From: Vitis vinifera
Lineage: Eukaryota; Streptophyta; Magnoliopsida; Vitales; Vitaceae
Length of the DNA stretch: 64,000 bases
Reading direction: 5' to 3'
Assembly (NCBI RefSeq): GCF_030704535.1
Contig: NC_081808.1
Span: 25,609,501 to 25,673,500, forward strand
Shown: positions 1 to 12,455 of the stretch, one piece after another
Layout: each line of letters begins with the position of its first letter
Numbering within the stretch: the stretch's first letter is position 1
Notes under the pieces: generated by a model
The model's database searches: none
Told to the model about the DNA's origin: nothing
Seen by the model: the letters and a program-made list of their open reading frames with translations, nothing else
Position numbers and translations under genes: made by a program

Positions 1-3000
1 CCTGCCAAGTCTCATTGCTCCAGTCTGACAAATCAATATCCAAAATTAGCACAATGGGAATCATGCAATATTCATGTTATCTAAAAACTGTTAATGCTGA
101 AAGTGTACACACTTTTGAAACCCAGAACTAGAGAAGAAGAAAAAAGCAATTATTTTAAACTTCTCCTTATTTCATTTGTATGAATTCCCAGAATAAGAGG
201 GAAATGGAGAAATTTTTAGACAGCCTTCTCTCCAGAAATTCTCGTCTAAATAGTTTAACTCAAGAAAAACATTCAGCAGAAGCAGTCCTTGAACCATAAC
301 AGAGTAATTTGTATGAATGAAAGAAACCATTTTCTTTTTATTGATCTACTTCTGTTTACTTTTCCATTTAGAACATTTGTTTGTGTTTATTTTTGCATTT
401 AGATCATTTGTTGTGTATTCTAATTATGTGCTTCTGGCATGCAATAGTGGTGGTGATTGACTGGGGTTGGTGTTTTTCCAGGCATCTAAGACCCTGTTTG
501 GATTATCTTTTTGGAAGGCAAAGTCTCTTTTTGATCTCAATAAGAGCTTTTATGCATGTTAGGATGATTTTATTAAAAGAGCTTCTTGCTTAAGAAAAAG
601 CTAGGGAATAAAAAACAATATTACTTCTTGAGGAAACTCTTTTTAGCTTGCAAGGAAAGTTGTTTAATGTTTAATGGAACTTCCATAATATGAAGATTGT
701 TCCTCTGAAAGCATGGCTTCAACTTTTAGATAAAGCCAAAAATGAAAAGCTAGCCCAAATGAGGCCTAATTTGACCATGCATTTTGAGGCATCAAGACTA
801 ATTTTAAAATCCATACACACACACACACACATGGAACTCATTTAATGATCACACTGCACAGAGACATTGCGCATGTCATGGAGGCTATTTATATATCAAC
901 TCTCAAGGGACATAAGATAAATAACATAAATCATCTAAAATGCTGAACCAGAAATACATGAGTCCTGACTCACGGAAAAATCAATATTGATGTTATAAAT
1001 TTGCACAACGGACAAGTAATTATCATATAATATCAAACCAAACAAGAGAATATCATTTCAAAAAGGCAGGAAGGAGGAGACAACTTTTCAAGCTCAAACA
1101 TATAACAAACAATAGCACCTTAAATCCAATGCCAAATCTTCCAATATGATCTGGATCATCTGTATCAGGTTGTTTGTGCCCAAAAGAAACCATTCTAACA
1201 ATCTCCTTATGGGTCATTCCTTGCCCATCATCTTTAACTGACAGCATTGGGATATCTTCACCAGCTTTCTTTGAATATATCATCTCAATAGAAATGCCCA
1301 ATCTGTTGAATATGCAAAAACTATAAATATCCCAAGGCACACACGTAACACACACAAAATGCCACCTGATTGAAGAAATTACCATGTACTAGCAATACAA
1401 TTTAGACTTACTACTTCAAAACAAGTTTAAGAATTCTAAGCAAGTAAAATAAAATTAAGAATAGTATAGATTAACTAAAATACAAAAAAAGTGCACATTA
1501 ACCTACTTAGTCGCTTTGGCATCCCTGGAATTATCAACCAGCTCAGCTATGGCACCAAAAATCCATCCAGAATGAGCCTGACCAAGTGTTTTCAGGTAAC
1601 TCGGATCTGCCCGTACATAATTTTTTTCTGAATGACCATCTTGCTTAACAGCATTGAGCTGAGATCTGGTATATGCTTGAGTTTCAAAATCTAAGGTATT
1701 GTAATCTCCAGTGTCCTGGGTAAACTTATTGTGAGGACATCTATCCACACTATTTGCTGAACATCTTCCTGTCTTATATGCATCTGATCTATCAGCAAAC
1801 TCCTTGGCAGTAAAACAACTTGGTACAACAGTCTCCCCGAAAGGTGAGACAGGTCTACTGTTGATGCAAGCATTTGTAGATGTTGTGCTTGGTTGCATAC
1901 ATCTACGTGTTTGATTTGTATGTGATGAAGCCTCTGGAGATAGCAACTGTACGGGCTGGATCATGGTTTCATCTGCAACCGTAAATGAGGATAACCACAA
2001 TAACTTAAGAAGTAGAATCCTCCGTTTCATATCTAATGTAGCTACTGATGATTAAAAGAGAAAAAAAATGCACATGCTATGCTTATTGAATCAAATAAGC
2101 ATCTAAACTCCAGCCTTAGGCCAAATGTCAAAAACATAAACTCTCTGTGTGTGTGGATCATGGTTTCATCCACAACTATAAATCAGCATAAACCAATCAC
2201 TTATGAGGTAGAACCCTCCATTTCATATTTCATGTAGCTAGTGATGGTTAAAAAAGGGAAAAAAAATATATATATCCACACGCTATGCCTATTCAAGCAA
2301 ATAAGCATCTAAACATCCAGCCTTGGACCAAGTTTCAAATGCAGACACAGACAGACAAAATAGGAAAACCTTGGAAGTGTATGTTATAGGATTCTAAGGA
2401 TGCAGAAAGACAATATTTCTCACATTCCAATTGAAGTGAAAATTTGGAATGGCCAAAGAAAATCAAGCACATGAAATACAACTTCCTGCCACGTAAAGGA
2501 AAAGAAGAGTTGGACAAACCTGATATGCCATTTGTTTTACTATCATCCACTTTGTGTACTTTCACCAACCTATATGCAACTACAGCATGGCTAAAATTTG
2601 AGCCTTCAGTGGGAGGAAGTATGTAAAGTTCATATAATTGAAATTTTGCCACAGCAACCTACAAAATCACGATATAAGTATTTCAAAGACAGAACCTTTA
2701 CTGAAAATCTTAACTTGGTACACAATAGGAATTAACCTTCCTTCCCTTATCAAAACAGTTAAATAAAAATAAATATAGATTTATACTGTTTCCACAAAAG
2801 AAAAATGTATTTTTTAAAACAAAGACATATTAAAAAAAGGATGAAACTGAAAATTTAGAAAAAGGCAGAGACACCCAGAAAATAACTGAAGAGTAATATA
2901 TAAGGTTAGAGTCATAGAACACCACCCTAGTTCCCACTTCCTATGCTGGTTGTCAAGATCTTTTTCACTCTCTCTCTCTCTCTCTCTCTTTTTCTTGTTT

Positions 3001-3091
3001 GCAAGAGAAAGGCAGCTCAGGAACATTGTTCAAATAGCTAAAGAGAAATATATATATATATAATTAGAATAACAGGCCATCACAACCACCC

Positions 3092-3127
<36 letters not shown>

Positions 3128-3463
3128 CAAATGGGAAGCCATCTACATACCATGACCTACAAGACCCATAATATCTCTAAATGACAATAAATTCAAGAAA
3201 AACATATAAGACTCAATGAGTGACAAAGAAATTTTAAGATGACAATTAGAACAGATAGATGGCTATCTAATTTCACAATAGACACTAAAAATTGTAGGAT
3301 AAGGAGGGAATTTAAAAAATAAAAATAAAATGCCATTTCCTCCTATGGAACTGCTAAGACACTCCTAATCTATTGTAATATCTCAACTCATATCCAAAAT
3401 AAATGGGAATCTTATTGGATTCCACAATCCTACAAGAGCTATTATATCAAGAAATAATATGTG

Positions 3464-3500
<37 letters not shown>

Positions 3501-6500
3501 ATAGGCATATATATATATATATATCATGTTAGAACATTTTAGATCACCTCAATCAAATACAGAAATTTTTATGATGACAATTTAGAACAAAAAGATAAGT
3601 ACTTAATTTCATGATATCAGGTTAGAAATTGAGAAAATGTATCAGCAAGTAAGGACACCCAAGTTCTTTAGGATTCCCAACACCCTACTCTATTATTGAG
3701 CTCAAAATTTCAAGAGTCCTTATGCTTCTTTCCTTCCAAGACTCCAACTAATAACATCTATTTTTTATTGAAAAATCCCGATAAACGAAATTTAGTGAAA
3801 AATAAGGACATTAAGGATAAGGGGTCCTTCAAGGCAAACACGTGTGCACACATGCGCACACACACACACACAAACTATATATATATAAATTCATAAATAT
3901 AATCTGATGGACAAAATTTAATGAAAAATAAGATCATAAAAGATGAGGTGTCTTTCAAGGCAAACACACACATATGTGTATAAGCAGCCCAACCACCAAC
4001 CATCATATGCTATCCTCTTCGAGCACCTTACAAGTCCTAGTATCCCTCTTAGCCAAACCTGTCCATCTCCTGATTACGCAATCCTAGTACCAACTGAAAG
4101 AGGCATCAATGCCTAGAGAAAGATCTCAAGGCGCTCTCATCCCCTCAATCATAACAGGGACTTCTGTTACCCATGCTGGCCCAAGGAATAAAACTTCAGA
4201 AGTCCCCTTAAGCAAGAAGATTAGTTACCACCATGATAGCCACTTCGTTCAAGCCCTCCAATAACACTAAAACTTTTGCTTCAATGGCCAGGCTATTCCT
4301 CACAAGCTTAAAGAAGACAAGAAGCATGTAACCACCATGATATCACTTCTCTCAAGTCTTCAATAATGCTAAAATCTGCAACAATGGTCAGTCATTTCTT
4401 ATAGAATGTGTAAAGCATGTGTCATTTCAACCTCTAATAAGTACATCTAATTGACCAGAGTTTCCTTAAAAATGGATAAAAACTACCCTTATGTTGGGGG
4501 GGTTTGGTGAGGCTGATATTTCCATGGATACAATCGATATCTTTCCCATGGCTTCTAACACAAATTACAATCCAATCCAACATAATTGTACTCAAAGACC
4601 AAAAAAAAGGTTGCTCAGTCCAAAGTTCTCTGTCAGGAACTCTACCAGTCCTCTCCAACCGAATAATGTAAATTGTAGCTCTAGTAGACAAACTCAGCAC
4701 CCAAAATTCAGGATATCTTCAACAGATCCCTATGTGTTAAGTCAGAAAACAACCTTCAAATGACTCCAAAAACTAACTTCACACATACAACAATAATCAC
4801 AGTAAATGATTAAGTAGTCAATGGCACTTTTAGTCTCATCATAAAGACATTGCTCTCTATGGAATCAAAATAAAAAAATTCATCTTACCGAAGACACCCA
4901 CCTGACAAGCACAAAAAAATTGGCTTCAATAAGCCACATTAAGGATCTTACCTACCAAGCTATTAACTAAGCAACCATGTAACTTCTAAGTTGGCAGTTA
5001 AACACATCCATCAATCAACAATAAATTCCTGGGTTCCCTCTTTTCTCCACAAGGAAAAAAAAGAAAAAAAAAAACAGAAGAAAGATTCTTCATGGTTGCT
5101 TTTCCTTTGGTGAGTGAAAATTCTTCAGGGAACCTTCCTCAAACGCCTTGATATGTCACTGATTTTGTTTCAATAGTAAAACTTTAAGGTAATGCTCATA
5201 CTTACATTTATCCATACAACAGATCCCATACTCCCTTGAGCTACATATTTTACCTTTCATCTTTCATCAACTCAAAATATTCTAAATCACTCTTCAATGA
5301 TTAAAATGTCCTATGTTCTCTATTTAATGTCCTCATATAAAAAATGGAAGAGTCAAATTAATGTCCTTTATGTTCTTGTTTTTCCAATAGACATCCACTA
5401 CAATGAAGCATTTGAAACCAAAATGCCCTCATCCTCCAAAGTTATCTTCTCAGCAATGACCCAAGAAAATGCCTCATAGTTTAATTTGAAAAGATTATAC
5501 AATGTGCTTTTCTTTGAGGGAATGAGGAGTAAAATATTTTTGTTATCCATTCTTGCCCCAAATATGTTGATAGTCAATATTATTAAAAATTCCTGGAAAT
5601 TAAACGAGTATTATGATTAAACTAAATTAAGATTTAAAAAATCAATCAAAAGGATAATCTGTTTTAAGTTTAACTTAGATTTTGAAAAAATTAATTACAT
5701 CCACACATTTCAATCTCAAAAAATTGTATACTGTTCACTGGTACAATACAACTCCTTGTAAAATGAACAAGGCCCAAAAAGAGATAGTATAAGCTGAGGC
5801 GATCTTCAAATTCTTTAAGGTATATAAAAAATATACGAGAAATAAGATATTAATTCTTCACCATCATGTTCTTCTGAAGGAAACCCAAGAATATCCTCCA
5901 CTCCCTCTGGTCACGAGAATTTTGAGGAGCAGGACGTAGAAAACAATGAGGTAATTCATTAAGAAAATGAATCGTCTTTTCTCTGACTATAGTAGATATG
6001 TTCCAAAAAGGAGGCCTGTAAAACATTTTATGATCAAAAGGCAAAAATTTTCATATCACAATCAACAGAATATACAAAATAAAAACCTCTATATTCATAG
6101 CTGATTCATGAAACTGATGTAGATGATATATCTAGAAGAATACAAAACAATACCAGGAAAATAAATAAAAAAATAATAACTTAAAAGATAGTAGGCCTCC
6201 ACCCTGTTACAAGGGCAGGATGTTCCAAGTTTTCTGATATATTACATCATGGTTCACAGAATAAACAAAAGTTATTCATGCAACACCAAGCAGGAAATAT
6301 GGAGAACCAATATATATGAGCTTAATCTGTTATTGAGATTTGAGATCTTACTCATGCAATGGGAAAAATGATTAGGTGAAATGAATAAAAATAAGAATTA
6401 ACCCATTACAGGAGGTTTAAATGATGTAAGAGGGAACGAGAGAGAGATATTAAAGAAAAGGCTCATTGCACTTTTCAAGTATACTTGAACTGAGCACCTT

Positions 6501-7552
6501 CTCAACGATTAATCAGACAAGGAGTGAAGATCACAAGATATTACTGAAAAATTAACCAGATTGATGCATCAAATTAAGAACATCTTAATATTAGCATGCA
6601 ACAGCAATAAAGAAACAAATAATCAACTACTTATATGCGAGAAAATAAAAAGTAAAAAAAAATATAGGTGCACCAACAAATGAATATCTTAATATAGGTG
6701 AAAGAAGCAAAGAAACTTTTAGAGTTATAATAAAACATATAAATAAAAATTGACACCGAGGCCAAGTTGGTGGTAATGTAGGACCAGACCTATGTCCTTC
6801 CTTTCCAATGGACAGAACACCAGATGTTGGGGGGAGGTTTGGGATTTATAAGGAACATGGCTAATGTCATCCTAACATGAGTACAACTCAAAAGGCATTC
6901 ACAGCAGGGTTTGAATTTTTTATAATGTTAGCATATGGAAAAACCCAAAATGATGTTCCAGAATCTGATAGTCCAACAAAAGAAATGAAAATTAATCAAA
7001 CTAAAAAAAGTAGACAACCATTAATTTCTAAAATAAGTCACCATAGACTACACCATAATAACTTGGATAATAACTGGTATAGCATGCATACATTTGAAAG
7101 GGTGGATTAAGGCATTGTGTCCGGCATATGGATTTCTGATCTTTTGTCAACATAATATAATGCGCCGAACCATCTGCAAGAATTAAGTGTTAGCATGATA
7201 ACAAAAGTTCATAGAAGTAGGAGCTTTTACATGTAAAAATAATTTAGTTTTAAAAAGAACTACACAATAAGACGACTCCTAGTTTTGCAGCATTTTTATG
7301 CCAAATGCCTCTTATTGGGGGGTGACATTGACACTTCTGTGTAACAGTTATTGCATTTCAATTTTTCTAGGTTCTCCTATCTGAGGCTTGTGCCTACATC
7401 CTTATTGCGTGGAACAAAACCAACTTATATTGATATATTTGTCATTTCACTCATGCAACGATTATGATCAAATGGGGAAGGTAGGGATAAGAAAGGTAAG
7501 AACTAGCACCTTTTCTTGGGGGTTCGCCTAGGGTCAATAGTGAATCATCCAT
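1..7552 (-). CDS. MORC-type GHKL ATPase, 5' part (gene continues off the left edge)
   Basis: MORC proteins are nuclear GHKL ATPases that act in heterochromatin compaction and transposon silencing. Coding exons phased by hand (minus strand): 7552-7510, 7173-7092, 6015-5862, 2658-2520, 1972-1507, 1302-1119 and 24-1; every junction is GT-AG and the frame stays open for 364 codons. The ATP-binding fold is in exons 5-7: AIAELVDNSRDAKAT (N box, about residues 281-294), DDGQGM (319-324), FGIGFK (351-356), then GAMRLGR at the edge, the usual order for MORC. Residues 1-140 form an N-terminal region I cannot name; WRIFLGFLQKN and YELYILPP look like strands of a SPOC-type fold, a weak resemblance. Residues 140-270 are low-complexity linker. 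The start ATG (7552) lies in AAAATGG context at the head of exon 1. The C-terminal half (transducer, coiled coil) is outside the window. Intron 2658-5862 carries microsatellites; I saw no further exon there. Sure of the family, less sure of exon 1. Confidence 0.82.
2968..3124. repeat. Two (CT)n microsatellites
   Basis: Uninterrupted CT/TC runs lie at about 2968-2989 and 3095-3124, separated by ordinary AT-rich sequence with a short TA run near 3050. Both fall in the large intron of the MORC gene. Likely length-polymorphic. Confidence 0.95.
3469..3525. repeat. Interrupted (TA)n microsatellite
   Basis: Two TA runs (about 3469-3496 and 3506-3525) are separated by ttttgataggc, in the same MORC intron. 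A small ACAC/CACA run follows at about 3853-3872. Confidence 0.95.
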
Positions 7553-8321
7553 TTTCAAACCTGTCAAAATGAGCCACATGTCAGCAGAAAGATAATGCAA
7601 CAAACTAGAAAAAAAAAAAAAAAGCAATCAAACTGATAGTAGAAGCTACAAATGTAGAACAGCATAAGCATTCCTTTTCCAAAACAAAGTAATTCATTTG
7701 ATGCATGGGCGCATGTCCTCTTTAAGGACCTTTTTTCTGGGAGTTTTGACTCTATGGATTTGCTAACTCTTGAGGTAAAAAGATCTCAAAAGGGAGAATT
7801 CCAAGTAATCAAAATTGATGCAAGTTGTGTGAACACAAGATTTCAAATGTAAATGTGAATAAAAATGGACATGTGCAGATACCCCATGTGGTCTAACCTA
7901 ATATGTTCGATTGTGTTAAAGCATGCCCATTGTAATGGTGAATTAAATTTCTGAATGGAGGACATTTGGCTTTAGATATTTCTAAGGTCTTGTTTCCTCC
8001 AAAAAATTCTTATTCAAAGTTCAACTCCAAGAAAGGACAGAAAAGAAATGTTACCCATCAAAAAATGAAATTGAAAGTTAACCTGGCAAATTGAAAAAAA
8101 GGGTAAATCCTACATTTGCTTAAAGATAATAAATTTTTAAGTCGCAACTTCAAATGGAATATAGATCAATAGTGACACACTTAGAATGGAATATAGATAA
8201 GTCGTGACACACTTTCCATTTGTGCTATCAAGGATCAATTTTCATCATGTAAGAAAATAATTTCTGAACCAAAAAACTATGATTACATATTGGCCACCTA
8301 TTAGATGGAAAAATATACTTA

Positions 8322-8583
8322 GGCTATGTTTGGTTACCTTAAATTTTGAGGGAAAATACGAGGGAAAGAAATAGAAAGGAAAAGGAGACATAAAGAAAAT
8401 GTCAAGAAAAATAAAAATTAGATTGAAAGTCAATAAATTATTTTTATGTACTATTTCAAACTCATTTCACATCTTTTTTCTCTTCTATGTAAAGAATAAA
8501 TAATTTTAAAACATATAAATTTCTAACTAATTTTAATTATATTTGATTTTCTTTCATAACTTTTATAGATAAACCAAATATGA
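8322..8583. mobile_element. MITE-like element, family with GGCTATGTTTGG end
   Basis: The left end reads GGCTATGTTTGGTTACC and the right end reads, in reverse complement, TCATATTTGGTTTATC: an imperfect terminal inverted repeat. The interior is A-rich with GGGAAAGAAA-type motifs. The left 60 bp closely match the reverse complement of the right end of the copy at 36995-37289. It contains no coding sequence and no clear target-site duplication. It lies in the presumed leader intron of the MORC gene. Confidence 0.55.
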
Positions 8584-9443
8584 GAAAATCATTATCCATG
8601 AGTTAACATCATCAAAGAAACAACATTTTTCCATTCATGCCATCCAAATGGTTTGTTCATTCTTTGATAAGAAGCTGGTCTTTATACACTAGTGTCAGCT
8701 TCCATACATTAGAGTTACTACTGGCACATGGGGCTATACGAATTATGAACAAATCTATCTAAGGGAGGTTTTCATCTTCTTCTTTTGGGCTACTTTGACT
8801 AGCCATGGATTTTACTTTTACTTTTTTTTTTATATATATATTTTGTGATGGGGTTGCTTCTTCAACAAGTTTAAATGCATGAATACATTTAATTTTGTCT
8901 TTCTTATAAAAAATAAATAAATTAATTAAAAACCCTAAAAATGACTGGCAGCAGCTAACATTTAGCATTTCCACAACACTCCAAGCAAATCAAACTTAAA
9001 AACAAAAACCTAATGGCTAAAAATATACATAAACATTTTTAATGCGTAGAAGAAAGAAAGCCAACGGAAAAAGCACAAATGTAACGTCCTGGTCGAGTCT
9101 AAAAAACCCTGAACGACTGAACCAACCACAAACAGCATGACATGTTCGGACGCGAAACTCTCCATAAATAGAAAAAAAAAATTAAAAAAGAAAAGAAAAG
9201 AAAGGGAAGTAACTCCAGTACTTAGCCCCAAAGACAGCTTCTAATCGACCAAAACGGTGAGCATTGGGAGCACATCCACCACCGTCTTCACATGAATGAA
9301 TGAATGAAGAAGGTTGGAGACTGTAATGTTAACTTAGTAGTGGATGAGATTGAGAAGAAGGAAGAAGCCAAACCAAGAATGGAGATGCAAGAGCGAGGAG
9401 TGATGGAGGGAGGGCGGAGAGAAGCGGTGAGAGAATGAGATAC

Positions 9444-9575
9444 CTAGCCGCCGATGAATGCTCCGATGCCACCGGCGTTTCTGCTCCCCTTGCCGAGTTC
9501 GTGCTTCGTAGTCGCTTTCGCTCCTACTTGTAACTCGTAGTTGTAACCAACCCAGGTTTTGAACGTCACGTCGAA
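9444..9575 (-). other. Candidate 5' leader exon of the MORC gene carrying a 43-codon upstream ORF
   Basis: On the minus strand an ATG at 9575 opens a short, non-repetitive, basic ORF starting MFDVTFKTWVGYNYELQ. Its TAG stop (9446-9444) is immediately followed by GTATCT, a good splice donor. Joining this donor to the acceptor at 7561 would place the ORF wholly upstream of the MORC start ATG at 7552, making it a uORF. The frame is also open further back to 9632. I do not recognise the peptide. It could instead be an independent small gene or chance. The intron this implies (7561-9443) holds a MITE and otherwise nothing I recognise. Confidence 0.35.
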
Positions 9576-9632
9576 CATTTTACATGTTACCCTCCTCGTT
9601 CTCCGAAATAACAATAATACCCCTGCCACCAA

Positions 9633-10241
9633 CTCAAATGCATTGCAATAATGATATTTTTAGAGAATTATTTTTTATAAAATATTTTAGGATATAGTTC
9701 ATTTCTAAAAACTATTTTTAATAATATTTATCTCAAACATTATTTGGATATCAAGATAACATACTATTTGATATTTAATAAATATTTTATAATATTAATA
9801 TTACTTTTTAAAAAAGATTATAGTTTGACTTAGCCGGGCTATCCAAGTGGTCCAATTATTTTGTGAATTCTAGTTAAAACAAAATTAATATTTTTTTTCT
9901 TCTTTTATTTTTAATGGAAAATTGGAAAATTATTTTGAAAAGAAGAATTGGAAGCACAATTAGAAAATGGTTTCTCTAAGAAAAAGCTTTTCTTTTAGTT
10001 TTTACATGCTTTTTAATCTCGTTATTTTATTTATTTATTAAATAAATGAAAAATATTTGAATTGATTTGAATCGAGTTTGTTTTGAACTCAACTCTTTAC
10101 TACGGTCAGGATCGGACAAAGAAAATAATAATAATATATATATATACACACGCTTCCTAATTTATGAAAAAGTCAAAGCTTCAGTTAAAGAAAAACAAGT
10201 TTTCATCTCAACATACCTCCAGTATCTTCACATCTATCTCT
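9633..10241. other. AT-rich spacer upstream of the MORC gene
   Basis: It holds T- and A-runs and a short TA run near 10136. I see no gene or conserved element. The minus-strand promoter of the MORC gene should lie at its left end, but I could not identify a convincing TATA box. Confidence 0.6.
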
Positions 10242-11226
10242 CAGCCACTATTGGTCTTCAGGTCCCAGGTTTAAGTTTGTTCATAGACAAGGAATTTGAT
10301 GATTCTAAACTTTGTAGAACTATCAAAGAACCTATTCAGTACTAACAAGGCATTAAGAAGATGTTATACAACTACAATAGAAATTTCACAATCAATCGTG
10401 TATGCCTTGACTTGCAATATTACTTGTCAATCAACCTTCCTTTTAAGAATGAGGAATTTCCTAACTCCAGAATTACTTATGGATTACGGTTTAATTCATC
10501 AAATCATCTGCTCAAATCCAAGTCAAGCATCAAAGTTTGGAAGAAAGATGACTCTTGGTCTAGCTCAGGGTTTTAAAATAAACAAGAAATTCGCTGACGC
10601 CATTATCATCAGCAAAACTCCTAAGTGGGTTTCTAATGGCAGTCTTCTACCAGCTCAGCACATTGTTTCTTTCCATTATCAGAACAAAAGACCTACAAGG
10701 TTATCTTGCCCTCTACAATTTTCTGATATCTATGTTGAACCTCTTATTAATCAGATCAAGCATTGGAGAGCTAGAATTATTAGCAGAGATTTTGAAGCTT
10801 ATCCAAAGAACATGGGATATCTCATTGTTGCAGATCCAATTCAACATATTTTCTACAGTAGGAGAATGGATCTTCTTCCAACTAAGTTTGTTACTAAAGA
10901 TGTCAAGCTTCTGGATGAGCATCGTAAGGATTACACTCTACCTTAAGCACATTCCTCATGATGCTCCACCAACCAGACAAGTTTATTCTTTAGTTAAGCA
11001 ATAAGAATGTGACTCCACAATCCAAAGAAGCCTGTCAGCCATCATCACTCGGCTGAAAGTAAGATTTTCATTGCTCTCCAGCTAAGTAGTATTAGCATCG
11101 AAAGCATCAAGCATGTGACTCCACAGTCCAAAGCAGCCTGTCAGCCATAATCACTCAAGCGAAAGTAAGATTCTTGATGAAAATGTCTAAAGTGCTACAG
11201 TAGAAAGTGACTTTCACTGTTCATTT
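10242..11226 (+). repeat. Arm A of a long inverted repeat (viral/retroelement-derived)
   Basis: This arm is repeated in inverted orientation at 12334-11456 with few mismatches over its whole length. Arm A is about 106 bp longer because a block starting gactccaca is duplicated in tandem (near 11011 and 11117). Between the arms (11227-11455) is non-repeated DNA with a TATAAATA-type motif near 11301. The content (broken ORF, then a non-coding block with repeated motifs) resembles an integrated pararetrovirus or other retroelement fragment rather than a host gene. Confidence 0.85.
10296..10946 (+). pseudogene. Broken ORF in arm A, possibly pararetroviral movement-protein-like
   Basis: An open frame of 216 codons without an obvious proper start. 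It is interrupted near 10946, where the next stretch of homologous coding (ending QVYSLVKQ) lies in another frame, so there is at least one frameshift. The general layout suggests a viral 30K-type movement protein of an endogenous caulimovirid, but I could not confirm diagnostic residues. It could equally belong to a retrotransposon. No capsid, protease or reverse transcriptase is present nearby, so it cannot be a functional element. Confidence 0.4.
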
Positions 11227-11455
11227 TTAGGTTTTGAAGGCTTAGAAAATTCCTTTGAAAATTTGGGATTCCCACCCCACTGCTTAACTGTAAGGATTTT
11301 ATAAATATGGCAGGTGGAGAATGCCAAATCCAAACTGCTAAATTTATCAGCATTGTGCTTGATTTTAACAGAGCCAATCAGGAGACAAAGCATTGTTTGC
11401 TTTTGAAACCCGTGTACGAATAGTAATCCCGTGAGTGAATAGTGAATAGTAAAAG

Positions 11456-12334
11456 TGAACAGTAAAAGTCACTTTCTACTATAGCACTTTAGACATTTTC
11501 ACCGAAAATCTTACTTTTGGTTGAGTGATGATGGCTGACAGGTTGCTTTGGACTATGGAGTCACATTCTTACTGCTTAGTTGAAGAATAAACTTGTCTAG
11601 TTGGTGGAGCATCACGAGGAATGTGCTTACGGTAGAGTGTAATCCTTACGATGCTCATCCAGAAGCTTGACATTTTCAGTAAAAGACTTAGTTGGTAGAG
11701 GATCCATTCTCTTACTGTAGAAAATCTGTTGAATTGGATCTGCAGCAATGAGATATCCCATGTTCTTTGGATAAGCTTCAAAATCTCTACTAATGATTTT
11801 AGCTCTCCAATGTTTGATCTGATTAATAAGGGGTTCAACATAGATATCAGAAAATTACAGAGGGCAAGATAACCTTGTAGGTCTTCTGTTTTGATAGTGG
11901 AAAGAAACAATGTGCTAAGCTAGTAGAAGACTGCCATTAGAAACCCACTTAGGAGCTTTGCTGATGATAATGATGTCAGCGAATTTCTTGTTTATTTTAA
12001 AACCTTGAGCTAGACCAAGAACCATCTTTCTTCCAAACTTTGATGCTTGACTTGGATATGAGCAGATGATTTGATGAACTAAACCGTAATCCATAAAAAA
12101 TTATGGAGTTAGGATTAATTCCTCATTCTTAAAAGGAAGGCTAATTGACAAGTAATATTACAAGTTAAGGCATACATGACTGACTGTGAAATTTCTATTG
12201 TAGTTGCATAACATCTTCTTAATGCCTTGTTGGTACTGAATAAGTTCTTTGATAGTTCTACAAAGTTTAGAATCATCAAATTCCTTGTCTATGACCAAAC
12301 TTAAACCTGGGACCTGAAGACCAATAGTGGTTGA
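11456..12334 (-). repeat. Arm B of the long inverted repeat, with decayed copy of the arm A ORF
   Basis: Read on the minus strand, this arm repeats arm A from its first bases (cactattggtcttcagg) to the end. The ORF copy is more broken than in arm A: there are in-frame stops (for example TAG where arm A reads through near the middle) and small changes in length, and only 11910-11569 stays open. The downstream block with gactcca and taagattttc motifs is present once, not twice as in arm A. Confidence 0.85.
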
Positions 12335-12371
12335 GCTAGAAGAAGAAGCAAGGCTTCATTTTTACAATGAG

Positions 12372-12406
12372 TTCCGATACCATCCTGGTTGTCTATGGTA
12401 TCGGAA
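12372..12406. repeat. Perfect 12-bp hairpin containing TGGTATCGGA
   Basis: TTCCGATACCAT at 12372-12383 is the exact reverse complement of ATGGTATCGGAA at 12395-12406, with an 11-nt loop. TGGTATCGGA is one base off the TGGTATCAGA start of the initiator-Met tRNA primer-binding site used by many plant retroelements and pararetroviruses. On the minus strand it lies about 40 bp before the arm B copy begins, where a primer site would be expected. Its functional meaning is inference. Confidence 0.6.
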
Positions 12407-12455
12407 AGTACATGGGATAATTAACCAAAGAAATTTAAAGAGAAGGAACCACAAA

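Noticed and set aside
11569-11910. 113-codon minus-strand frame as a separate gene
   Set aside because: It is an alternative frame of the arm B copy of the broken viral/retroelement ORF.
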